Below, piece by piece: positions 10,938-21,738 of a stretch of DNA of 64,000 nucleotides. Made by a program: the position numbers and the translations under genes. A model generated the notes under the pieces. It saw nothing but the letters and a program-made list of their open reading frames with translations. It was not told where the DNA came from and searched no databases. Numbering within the stretch: the stretch's first letter is position 1; each line of letters begins with the position of its first letter. The DNA is taken from assembly GCA_037074615.1 (NCBI GenBank), contig CM073534.1, positions 5,762,861 through 5,826,860 of the forward strand, written 5' to 3'. The DNA is from Leucaena leucocephala. Taxonomy: Eukaryota > Streptophyta > Magnoliopsida > Fabales > Fabaceae.

Positions 10938-12351
10938 ACATGGATGACAATGTAAATGTCTTCAAGGCACGACTGGTTGCAAAAGGATTTACTCAAACAC
11001 ATGGTGTGGACTATGATGAGACCTTTTCCCCAGTTGCAATGGCTAAATCAATCAGAATCCTCTTTGCAATAGCAGCATATTATGACTATGAAATATGGCA
11101 GATAGACGTCAAGACAACCTTCCTTAATGGAAAGCTCCTTGAGGATGTGTACATGACACAACCTGAAGGGTTTGTGCGTTCTGAGGACTCTGGTAAAGTG
11201 TGCAAGCTTCAAAGGTCCATTTATGGACTGAAGCAAGCCTCTCAGAGTTGGAATCATCATTTTGATGAAGTAGTCAAAGAGTTTGGATTTTTTTAAAACA
11301 TTGATGAACCTTGTGTGTACAAGAAGGTTAGTGGGAGCACAGTTGTGTTTTTGGTACTTTATGTCGATGACATCCTACTTATTGGGAATGACATTCCTAC
11401 CTTGCAGATTGTCAAGTCTTGGTTAGGAAAATCTTTCTCGATGAAAGACTTGGGTGAAGCCACCTACATCCTAGGAATCAGAATCTATAGAGATAGATCT
11501 AAAAGACTTATAGGACTCAGTCAGAGTACATACATGACAAAATACTGCATAGGTTCAGTATGCACGAATCAAAGAGGGGTTTCATACCCATGTCTCATAG
11601 TATTCACCTCAGCAAAGATCTGTGTCCTAGTACATCTGATCAGCGAGGTCGCATGAGTAAAGTTCCATATGCCTTGGCCATAGGATCTATCATGTACGCC
11701 ATGTTATGTACTCGATCGGATGTCTCGTTTTCCTTGAGTATGACTAGCAGATATCAACAGGACCCTAGTGAGGGCCATTGGACTGCTGTCAAGAATATCC
11801 TTAAGTACTTAAGAAGGACTAAGGACTTATTCTTGGTCTATGGTGGATTGGATAACTAACTCTGTGTAACTGGTTACACAAATGCAAGTTTCCAAACTGA
11901 CCAGGATGACCAAAAATCACAGTCTGGATATATATTCCTCCTCAATAATGGAGCAATAAGCTGGAAGAGCTCTAAGCAGGGCACTGTAGTAGATTCTACA
12001 ATGGAAGTTGAGTATATAGCAGCATCTGATATAGATAAGGAAGCTGTTTGGATCAGGAAGTTCATCATGGAACTAGGGGTTATACCTACCATCTCAGATC
12101 CAATAACTTTGATGTGTGATAATAGCAGTGCCATTGCACAGGCCAAAGAGCCTAGGTCACATCAAAGGACCAAGCATATACTCAGGCAATTTCATCTCAT
12201 CAGAGAAATCAACGATAGAGGTGATATAAAAATATGCAAAGTAGCAGGAGAAGATAATGTTGTTGATCCTCTAACAAAGCCGCTTGTGCGGGCAAAGCAT
12301 GAGCGTCATGTTAGGTCAATGGAAATTAGTCAAATTAATGATTGTACCTAG
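10938..12351 (+). pseudogene. Copia C reverse transcriptase and RNase H
   Basis: RT begins in the fingers region (FKARLVAKGFTQTHGVDYDE) and runs through DVKTTFLNG and the YVDD catalytic box (11360-11371) to DLGEATYILGI. RNase H continues with EVEYIAAS, CDNSSAIAQAKEPRSHQ and DPLTKPL to a stop near 12351, just before the polypurine tract. Lesions are a TAA after EFGFF (near 11294), a frameshift near 11550 and a stop after GGLDN (near 11858). In RNase H the first acidic residue is lost: GYTNASF stands where GYTDASF is usual. The part downstream of 11560 is otherwise well preserved. Without integrase or an active protease the copy cannot be autonomous. Confidence 0.93.
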
Positions 12352-12353
12352 TG

Positions 12354-12365
12354 CAAGTGGGAGGT
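12354..12365 (+). other. Polypurine tract of Copia C
   Basis: AAGTGGGAGGT immediately precedes the 3' LTR start TGTTGGAAAT. It is the plus-strand primer typical of plant Copia elements. Confidence 0.9.
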
Positions 12366-14226
12366 TGTTGGAAATCGTGCCCTATGGGCCAATCATTGTC
12401 TTATGAATATTATTGATTTATTAATTTATTAACTGTGTTATCATATTATTTGTATGTTTATTGTGATGACCATCCTTGGATAATTCATGATCTTATCCTA
12501 AATGTCCCTGGTCGATCATCTATGCGGGAGCATAGATGAAATAAGACCAGTATGACTTTGAAGATGTATAGAGATATAAATCAAAGTCATAGGCACATGT
12601 AAGAGTACAAGGTGTTGGACTGACCCGCTATAAGAGAACTGCATGGGTAACGTCATAAGCTTCTCTCATATACAAACCATGTCAATATGCCCTTTGACCT
12701 GAGATCATCATGGATTCCTACATGACAAACGCTCAGCTTTGACCTAGTCAAAAGTCACTTTTGACCGAGTGATCATAAAGACTATGTTCGGGCTTAGTGG
12801 TTTTTCATGCGGAGGAATGTGAATGGTCAAGATGGAATTTGTCCCTCACATTCGTAGAGAGATATTACTGGGCCCCTCGATGAGTGAGCCTGAGAAATGT
12901 ATGGCCATACTGTAATGGAAAGGGAGTTCTATTTCTATAGTCAGACTACTCAGGGATCGAGAAAGTAACGGTCAGGAATAGGAGGATCACATTATCCATG
13001 CCTTAACCTTGACCAAAATATCGCGTGACAGAAGGGACATGATATGGTTGTATAAAAGGTTACATCGTTTAACGATCCTCATATGATTTGGGTAGTCGTT
13101 ATGTCTTGTTAGAGACCGCTTGCGACTTGTGGGCTAGTATAACAAATGGTTTAGTGCCAACTTCATATGGGCCTACAGGGTCGCACACAAAATAGCCCAA
13201 CACGAGCTATGATGTCCAGATTCATTGAATCTAAGACATGTCTAGATTCAATGAATCATCCTGGATAGATGTATATATATTTATATTTGTATATATATAT
13301 ATAAATTCATATATATACATTATATATAAGAGATATATGAGATTTAATTTATAAGAATAAATTAAATCTCTATCACGTTTGAATTTGAAATTCAAATTGA
13401 TAGGATATCTCATATAAGAGATATTTATAAGATTTAATTTATAAGGATAAATTAAATCTCTATCACGATTGAATTTGAATTTTAAATTGATAGGATATCT
13501 CATATAAGAGATATTTATAAGATTTAATTTATAAGGATAAATTAAATCTCTATCACATTTGAATTTGAAATTTAAATTGATATGATATCTCAAATTTGAT
13601 TTATGAGAATAAATCAAATACAGTTCAGTCTTAGCTTTATTTTAAGTTAAATAAATAGGTGAATTAAATTTGTTGGACAGATTTAATATATTTATTTAAT
13701 TAGTTTCTTATCAAATTATACAATATATGATATTGTATTAATTTCGGTATTAATATAAGATTAACTCCTAAAATCCAATTCGATAGAAGAAAACGCAGAG
13801 CATCCTTTATATCTGATATTAGGAGCTACATTTTGCATAGAGATATACATAGAACACAGAAAGGCCAAAGGGGACTGAGCAAAGGGTTTACAGATAAGAA
13901 ACTGTCAAAATAGAGACGGAGGGGACAAACTCTTGAGAAAGCTCTGGAGGGACAAGAGACGCTAGCACGTCGTTCGTGGTTAGAACTCTATTCGTGTGGA
14001 TACCAGTAGAGGAAGCTGACCTGAGTCGTCAATTTCTTGCGATCAGAAAGGGAGCATGAGCTGCAGAAAGAAGCTATGAACGTCGTGACCAAAAGCTGTG
14101 GAAGTCACTGAGCCACACTAAGGGTAATGCTTCTTCCCACTTGACTTAAACACATACGGTAGATCCTGGCAAGGAATGGAAAAATTTTTAAATTAATTTT
14201 CGCTGCGTGTCTTCCAATTCCTTTCA
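12366..14226 (+). repeat. 3' LTR of Copia C
   Basis: 1861-bp LTR from TGTTGGAAATCGTGCC to CCTTTCA. It is 93 bp shorter than the 5' LTR, almost entirely because it has three rather than four 90-bp units (ATTTAATTTA at 13342, 13432 and 13522). The minus-strand frame of 128 codons here comes from the repeat and is not a gene. Confidence 0.92.
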
Positions 14227-16201
14227 CAAATCATATTGTGGAATGTCAAAAAAATTAGATTAAAAAAACATTCAGGTTTTTGGGAAATCAGACTGAGTCA
14301 ATACCAGATTCAACTAAAATTTTTCCAGATGCTTCCTCCTTTTGTAATTTCACCACATGGGCTATGAGGTGTCCCTTGATGATGTCATGGATGATGTCAT
14401 CTCATTGACTTATAGGGTAAGCTAATCCAAGATCAAATATGAGCTATAAGATCAAATAGTGCACAAAGTGATATTGGCCATTCATTTTCCATGGAATTTT
14501 TCTATAAATACCCCCTTTTTTCTACACAAAACTATAGCCCTTGGAACCCTTGGGAGGTTATGCTCAAATGAAGAGTCAAGCCAAGACAAACAAGATTCAA
14601 GGTACCAAAGTTCAAGCTAGCTAGAGATTAAGGTAAGTGATCTATCTTAGCTTATTTTCCTTTGATTTGGGGGCTTGAACTTTGGGGTTTCATGAAAGAA
14701 AGTTAAGTTTTCTATAAGGTGTGTGTGCTATCCAAAACCTTGGATGAAAGGAGAAAGAAGAAATTAAAGTTATCGTCATGTGATTAAAGCTTAAACAAGC
14801 TAGTTAGATGGTTGGTTGTTGAATCAAGTTGATATTCTCTACTTGGCCATTGAAGATATATTTTTGTATGTACTGTTCATGATAGAAGGAGATGCAATTT
14901 CAATGATCTAATGCTTCCATTGAATTTATATGATGATTTTGTGTAGGATTGGATAGGTTTTGAACCTTGAAAGCTTTGGAATTGAAAGTTGTAATTCTTG
15001 GAATTCTTCTTTGTACTGTTCACTCACATGAACAATGATTGAAATTTCATGATTTTGATGATTCCAATTGCTTTAAAATGAAAAGTTTTGTGGGGTAAAG
15101 TAGAGAAACAAGTATGGGAAGCATTGGAATCAAAATGAGAAGAATTGTATATGTTTTGTAAAGCTATCCAGAACAGTGCATAGGAGCTAGAATTTTATGA
15201 TTCTAATCCCATAAGTAGATTCAAAAGATAAAATTATGTAGGGTAAAGTCAAGACATCATTTTGTTCAAAGGCCAAGTCAATTAGTTGATCAAAGGAAGT
15301 TATGTTAGTTAAAATGAGTTTAATGTTTAAGAGAAAGTTAGATTACAATGGATGGATGATTATGTGATGTTAGGATTTGCTTGTAGACTCCAAAGAGGCA
15401 ACCACATATCTAAGAGAAGTAAGAAGAAAGAGACAAGGTAAAAGTGAAAGAAATCAAGCAAGTGAGGTAGTAAACTTATCCTAAACTTGTATGCATTGAA
15501 TGTTATGCTTGGTTGTGCTATGGCTTTGTTGAATTTGGTTGCATATCTGTTTATGATTGAAGCTCTATTTCTATTATTACTTTAGCCAATTGTATTTATT
15601 ATGTTACATGAAAGCATTCACATTACACAATGTTAACACTTTCACAAGCAAGCATAAGTATTTACATTAATGCATTTATTATTTAGTAACGATTGCTATT
15701 GAGATTTCCCCAGAAATCTTACCCCTCCATGTAATCTCAACCCTAGCAAGTTTATGAATGATGAAAGAGGATGATGAACCATGAAGAGAAGCTAGGTATT
15801 GGATAGTATAAATGTTGTGTGAAGAATTGTTGTATGTAATGTTACAATATGACCAAACTAAGTAGTGATGGATATGATGTGATGAAAAATAGGAAATGAC
15901 AATTTAAATGTATGAAATTTTACATACATTTAGTTAGCATGTCAAGCTTTGTTTTGACACTAAGAAAACCTTATTTCATATCAAGATGTTATCTTCACAT
16001 AGCTTTTTGAACCACTTCATTTCAATTTTTCTAGAATTAATTATGATTTTTTGAAGTTTATTGCCTAATCTAGAATACCACATGAACAGTAACTTGAGAA
16101 TAGTAAAATTTTAGATTTAGCTAATGGACTTTTAAGGTCTTATAAGTGGTTCTAAATGCTACTAAATGGTCCCTAAGATATACAAAATTAAGAATATTTC
16201 A

Positions 16202-16215
16202 TTTTGGTATCAGAG
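16202..16215 (+). other. Primer binding site of the long Gypsy element
   Basis: TGGTATCAGAG (16205-16215) lies three bases after the LTR terminus ATTTCA. It is of the initiator-Met type. The next bases (TAG rather than CC) weaken the match. Confidence 0.8.
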
Positions 16216-16337
16216 TAGAATTTTTTGGCATTAGATAAAATAGTTCCCAGACTCTAACTCTAAATAGTAAGTACTTTGTTATGTTAGGGTATTGGTTGAG
16301 ATAGTTAGCATTGCTTATTTAAGCAAATATTGTACGA

Positions 16338-17237
16338 GTGGTTATGGGATTTTATAAAGTTAAGTCAGAGCCTTCAGTTAATAAGGGAGACCCCCAGCCA
16401 GTAATTATATATGAAGATGATGTACATCCAGACTTTGATCCTCCTTCAGATAGTGAAAAGAGTTCAGATGCTACTATAAATGATCAATTAGGGAGGTCTA
16501 TAGCAGAATATCCTATAGATGTTTCTATAGACTTAAACCTATAATCTGGAGGTTATGTAGAGATTTAGTCTAATGTTGTGCATGCACTAGATGATGTTAC
16601 ACCAGGTGATACTGAGTCTAGTGACTCTATACAGTATGAGTTTGTGGGAGTGCCCTTTAACCTTGATATAAGCTCTATTCCTCCAATGAGAGGATAGATT
16701 ATGACTGAGGAAGTTGAGTACTAGTACTAGATTAAAGGAAGGCCAGATATTATTCCTCCTCCACCAGAGTTTAAGGATAAATTTGATGAGTAACCTACAG
16801 TAGTCCCTTAATCCAGAGATCTAGTCAGAGTCTACGACAGTCCCTTTCCATTCTCAAAGTCTAGGAATATGTGATTTTATAGAGAAAGATCAAGGTGATG
16901 TTCCTAGTCCTAAGAAAAGATGTGGAAAGTGAATTACTCAGTCTAGGTCAAGGGATGGATAGAAGTATAGATCAAGAGGCAGTTAGTTTATCTGCAGTTC
17001 CTCAATATTGTAGGAAGGATGATAAACAGATATACAATAGATGGTATTGACCTAAATCAAGTTTATACACTAGAAGATTGGCATGAGACGGTAGTAAGTC
17101 AGATACTGACATATACCCCTACGTGGCATATAGAGTTAAGTGAGTTTTTGGCAAATGATCTGCCAACTAATGTACAGAGGTGGCATTTTTGTATGCAGAA
17201 ATATTTGCAGTTCACTATTCCCTATAAAATAATGTAA
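16338..17237 (+). pseudogene. Acidic reading frame of the long Gypsy element, decayed by apparent C-to-T change
   Basis: One frame reads sensibly from the ATG at 16338 (VKSEPSVNKGDPQPV, acidic IIYEDDVHPDFDPPSDSE) through 16544. It continues past stops to about 16870, with low-complexity PPPPEFKDKFDE and SPFPFSKSRN. The stops in 16545-16810 are all TAA or TAG placed where CAA or CAG would restore a continuous protein. The ORF at 17019-17237 (DGIDLNQVYTLEDW, 72 codons) is in the same frame. I recognise no domain. By position it would be the N-terminal part of gag or a protein encoded before gag. Start choice and product remain uncertain. Confidence 0.5.
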
Positions 17238-17559
17238 AAAGAGATGAGGGGTAATGTAAATTTGTAAATAGTGTAAAGTTAAGTAATTATATAGATGTAT
17301 AATAGTTATGACCTACCTCATATATGTAATTAACATGTTTGTAATGTATGGTGACATGAAATATGAGTTTTGATATGATATAATAAAATGATAGTTAGTT
17401 GAACATCTATAAGAATATGTTCCCTATTTAATGTGATTATGATAGATAGATATGAAAGAGTTTCAATTGATTCAAGCTCAATAAAGTTAAGAACAAGAAT
17501 TAGTCACTACTAGAGTGAAGATTGGACAAACAATATTAGAAGAGAATGTTCAAAGAAAG

Positions 17560-17890
17560 CTATGTTATGGTCGTGACTGAAAGGTGTTTAAGTCGTGACT
17601 AATAGTCACAGAGAAGTGAAGTTGTGACAAGTTAAGACATGAGTCACGAAAAATATTCATAGAGGTGTTTTAGTGGTAACGAGTAAAGACCATTCATTGC
17701 AACTGGAAGTTCTAAAGCTGTCAGGTCCCGATGGAAGAAGACCTATGGTCACAATAAAAAAACTTAGCTATAAAGTCATGACAAGTAAGTAGAGATAGTC
17801 ATGACTAAAGTTTATAGAGAGTATGTGTCGCGACTAGCCAGTACTCAGGTCATGACTAAAATACACAGAGATATGATGATGAGAATGAAG
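17560..17890. repeat. Palindromic GTGACT/AGTCAC repeat cluster
   Basis: At least five imperfect copies of a motif around GTCGTGACTAATAGTCACAG. Examples are near 17571, 17592 (clearest palindrome, GTGACTAATAGTCAC), 17793, 17828 and 17852, several followed by AGAGA. A matching cluster lies at 61170-61480 in the leader of an unrelated Gypsy element, mostly in reverse orientation. Confidence 0.7.
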
Positions 17891-18410
17891 ATGCTGACCT
17901 TACTAAAGTTTATCAATTAGAGATTTAGCACAACATACAGGTAAGCTAAATAGTATGAGCCACTAAGATATAGAAGATCATTTTAAGAAAATGTTGAAAA
18001 GTAGATCCTCCATATGATCACCAGGAGTTAATCTATGTTACGAAAGATTCATTCAGCCAGTCTTTACTGAACATAATAATAAGAAGTTAGAATAAGACTT
18101 GCCTAAGAATGAGCCTAATACATGGCTTAAGGTTAGAGATGTGATGGTTAATAGATAAAAAGTTAAAGTTCCCAAAATAGAGGGATACCATCATGAAGAG
18201 ATAGTAACCTAGCAGACCTAGGGTAGAGCACCCTAGAGAACAAAAGTAATAGTACTAGATGATGAATGAGATCCAAGAGACTTAAGTTAATCAGGATCAA
18301 GAAAATGCCAGAAAGGAACCATAGTCTGGTCTAGAGTAGACTAATATACAGACAAAAAGAGTTAAGAGATAGTAGAGAGATACAGGAGTTACTCCATAGA
18401 GATGGAGATT

Positions 18411-18740
18411 GATCCGCTCACCTGGGAAGTTTTTTCTTGAATAGTTTATAAGAATCATTCCTCTCAGTAGATAGAGATGAGCGTGAAGCTAAGGGTTAAA
18501 GCAGGTAAAGAGAAACCCTATGATTAATACTTAGCCAAGTTCATCCACATGAACAATGAAAGTTGAAAGACTGAGAAGCTAGTTCATGGATTGAATTCTG
18601 TGTTACAAAGAAAGAGTTTTTCTCAGGTATTTGTAGAAGTTCAACAGAGCGGTAGATGTGTGCAAGATAAGAAAAAAAATTATGATGTATAGAGAAAGAA
18701 AGGTAGCCACAGTTTCAAAGATAAAGTGACTCCCCTATGC
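18411..18740 (+). pseudogene. Gypsy gag domain remnant
   Basis: One frame gives DPLTWEVFS, then KLRVKAGKEKPYD, YLAKFIHMNNE, KTEKLVHGLNSVLQRKSF. This is the layout of the Ty3/Gypsy retrotransposon gag domain: a W-F start, a Y-KF centre, and a K-F/V-GL segment. Four in-frame stops are TGA, TAG, TAA and TGA, each explicable by C-to-T change in CGA, CAG or CAA codons. No CCHC knuckle is visible downstream. Confidence 0.7.
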
Positions 18741-21702
18741 CCTATGTAAGAAAGAGTAAAGAAGGGTTAAGTATATACCCTAGTAAGAGGGTAACATGGC
18801 AGCCTAAGTTAGATGAATAGTTATTTTAGGTGTCTGAATAAATTGTCAGATGCTGATAAGATAATATGATAGATAATCTGGCAGTTATGGTGATAAAGGG
18901 ACAAAATACTTTAAAAGATTACGTAGTTAATTGTTTAATTGCAGTATGCCTATACGGGACGGTTGAGCAAATTATGTAATGATGATATGGCTTATGTTGC
19001 CATAAGTTTTGATTAACAGTTGCATCTCCTTACAGTTCTCATGTGATGACATGAATGTTAGATAATGCTTAAATATTTTCATCTCCTTACTTATTATGCA
19101 TGTTAAAGTATGCTATGATGATTGAATACTCCCCTTTTGCATTTCATGCAGGGTAGAGTATATATGATGAGAAAGTTATGTTGCTCCCATACCATACAAC
19201 ATGCAAATAGATAATTTAACTTAGTAATGATAAACCAATAGAAAAGCAATAAATGAGATTAGAGATGAAAGTTAATAACGAATCTATAGACAAATGATTA
19301 TAATATCTTAGCACTGATAAGATACATGAATGATGTACCATGAATATGAAATGAAATAAGAAGCATTTATGAAAGATGATGTAGCTCTAAGAAGGAGCAA
19401 TGTCTATGTAATAAAAGTTAACATTCTCATAATAGAGCTAGATTGCTCTTGTGATAGAGTCAGATTGCTCTTGAGATAAAGTCAGATTGCTCTTAAGATA
19501 GAGCCAAGACAATAGATAGTGAGCTCATGTAGAGTAATGTCCACCATATGAGATGAACATATTATTATAGATATGTGCATGGTAGAGTCGTATGTAGTTC
19601 TCTGCAGTACTAGACATAGTAAAGTTATGAAAGATGGGAATGGTATGAGAAATTCCTGAGTAATATAGGAAATGAGTAAAGTCCTAATAGATAATATTGG
19701 CTTCTGTGATCATTTTTGGAGAATTATCTGTTGAGTTAGCAACTAAGTGGAAGTGGCTAACCTTGTAACTTAGTCCGTTAGTTAGGTATTCCATAGATAA
19801 AAATATAGTACAATGGAATCACAATAGATTCCTGAGGATTGCAGTTAGATGCTAACATGGCTTATAGAGAATAGAATTCCAGGGTCACAGTTAGATCCTA
19901 AAGAGGCTTATGGTTGATAGTAGTAGATCTTGAGGGTCACAATAGACCTAGCCTAGAGAAAGAAATTAATGAGTCATAAGTACAATATTTCTTTGGAAGG
20001 ATGAATACCAAGGAAAAGGTTAAGGTAGGGAAGCCTCACAAGTTGGTTAACTCATAATAGAGAGAGTACCCATGATATTAATTTCATATAGCCTTATTAC
20101 TATTAGGGACTGAACTCAGAATCTTCTTACACGTAATAGGAACTAAGTAATCAAAGTTAAAGTTTTTAGTCTTGAGTGATAGATATTTATGAGTTTGTAG
20201 ATAATATGCCTAAGGAAGAGAAAAATAATATCTCATAAGATATAAGAAGGGGTCAAATAAGAATAAAGAGATCCTTAAGATGAGATTATAGAGAATAAGA
20301 GAAGAGGCAAATAGATCCTCTATATGAGGATAAAGAAATTAGAAGGCTAGATAGACCCAAGAGAGACAGTATGAGAAGGGTCTAAGATAGTAAACTACCA
20401 GGGTTAGAGCCTATTAGCACTAGTGCTTCAGATTTTTATCAGCACTTTTCAGTTAAGCATGCTTAGGCAAAGTAGTCCAATGATAAGTAACCCCTGGGAA
20501 GTGATAAAAAAAGGGTGTAAATGCCATAGAAATTTAGCATATATGCACAGAGTTATGTAAAATGATAGAAAGAGCTATGAAAAGTTAGAAAGGGTTATGA
20601 ACGGTAAAAGACTAGAACCCTTATGTCAAGTCCAAATAAAATGGATTTGAAAGGAAATATTTAAAAGAGTTTTCTCAAAAGCTAGCAAAGTTATAAGTTA
20701 AAGAGAATGTTAACTTATGGTATCTCAAGATATGTCATGATAAGGAAAGATAGACCATGATATAGCCAGATTTTGCAAGATATACCATGATACGACATGA
20801 AAAATACGTAATAAGATACGTTATGATAAATATGTAATGTGATACATAATGAGAAGTATAATATGAAGTGTCTTTATAGCTTGCTTTGTAAACAGATAGA
20901 GAGGCTCCCTTTTTGAAAGGGATAAGATATTTGAATGTTATGTTACATATGAAATAGCAAGTGAGAACTTTCACTCCTTGCATGAAATGCCAGGCATTAT
21001 GTTATATTTGTAAAATATGCTAAAGCTACAAATGTTAGAGCAGTGCAAGCTCCACATGATAGAGCCACGCAAGCTCTGATTGTTAGAGCTATGAATATTA
21101 AGAAAAGGAATGCTTGAGCTCTAATGTTAGAGCTTTACATTCATTGGCAGGTATGTAGTCCTGCAATATGTTGGCCAGGCATTATGCATGTTAGAGTATG
21201 TGCTCCTACGTGCTCCTATTTAGTAATAAAGTAAAGAAAGAAAGAGTAATAACATAAGTCCTCTCTCTATATTATGATGAATTATTAAAGATGATAAGAA
21301 GAAGAAGTATGATGATATGATAGTAAAAATTGAAGATTTACGAATGTTACGTTAAGTAGTAAGAGATATGTGCTATAAAGTATGATAAGTAGTTGATGCA
21401 AATTCCAAAATATAGTAATATTTGAGAGAGTTTAATATGAAAGGAATGGACACTACTTACTATTCTAGTATGGTGAGAAGTAGATGCATAGCAAGTAAGC
21501 AAGCAATAGAATGAAGTAGAGTTCAACTCTGATTGAGTTGATTTAGAACAGAAGAATAATGGCAGTAATGATATGAAGATCTGCTGATATGGAAAGAACT
21601 CTGCTAAATGTCAAGATAGAAGATAAGAGATAGATACCCCAATCCTTAGTCATAAATTGGGAAAATGATATATATCTAAGATAGTTGAGTGAGGTTTAAG
21701 TA
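18741..21702 (+). other. Interior of the long Gypsy element without recognisable pol
   Basis: About 3 kb where protease, RT, RNase H and integrase would be expected, but none of their motifs is found in any frame. It contains short local repeats: CAGATTGCTCTT(A/G)AGATA-like units at 19435-19510, a 60-70-bp imperfect repeat around GGGTCACAGTTAGATCC at 19820-19960, and TTAGAGCT units at 21030-21140. Purine-rich TAG/GAT-heavy composition dominates. Confidence 0.55.
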
Positions 21703-21704
21703 AA

Positions 21705-21738
21705 TTTTGAGGACGAAATTTATTTTAAGGGGCAAAAA
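21705..21738 (+). other. Polypurine tract and 3' signature of the long Gypsy element
   Basis: GAGGACGAAATTTATTTTAA followed by GGGGCAAAAA lies directly before the LTR start TGTCATATC. The GAGGACGAA block ahead of a G-rich tract is a recurring feature of Tekay/Del chromoviruses. Confidence 0.8.

Larger units (their letters stand above)
7521..14226 (+). mobile_element. Copia element C, internally deleted, with LTR pair and TSD
   Basis: A complete LTR retrotransposon outline: LTR 7521-9474, PBS 9476-9487, interior 9488-12351, polypurine tract, LTR 12366-14226. The target-site duplication is CGAAT (7516-7520) and CAAAT (14227-14231), four of five bases equal. The uninterrupted paralogous site in the 3' Gypsy LTR (22727-22740, GGTCACAAATCATATTG) shows the empty site. 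The interior of about 2.9 kb is short for Copia. It runs from protease straight into reverse transcriptase, so integrase is deleted. RT and RNase H are mostly readable, making this the least decayed coding region of the left block. Confidence 0.93.
6527..16201 (+). repeat. 5' LTR of the long Gypsy element, split by Copia C
   Basis: LTR sequence is 6527-7520 plus 14232-16201 (about 2.96 kb), separated by Copia C and its duplicated target. It ends AAGAATATTTCA, directly before the PBS. A TATA box (TCTATAAATA, 14501-14510) followed by CCCCC lies in the second part and is conserved in the 3' LTR at 23001. Relative to the 3' LTR it lacks about 150 bp, corresponding to 24430-24590. Confidence 0.85.

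Noticed and set aside
11048..11260. Minus-strand frames opposite RT (also 10708-10965 and 11874-12146)
   Set aside because: They are antisense shadows of the Copia C protease, reverse transcriptase and RNase H.
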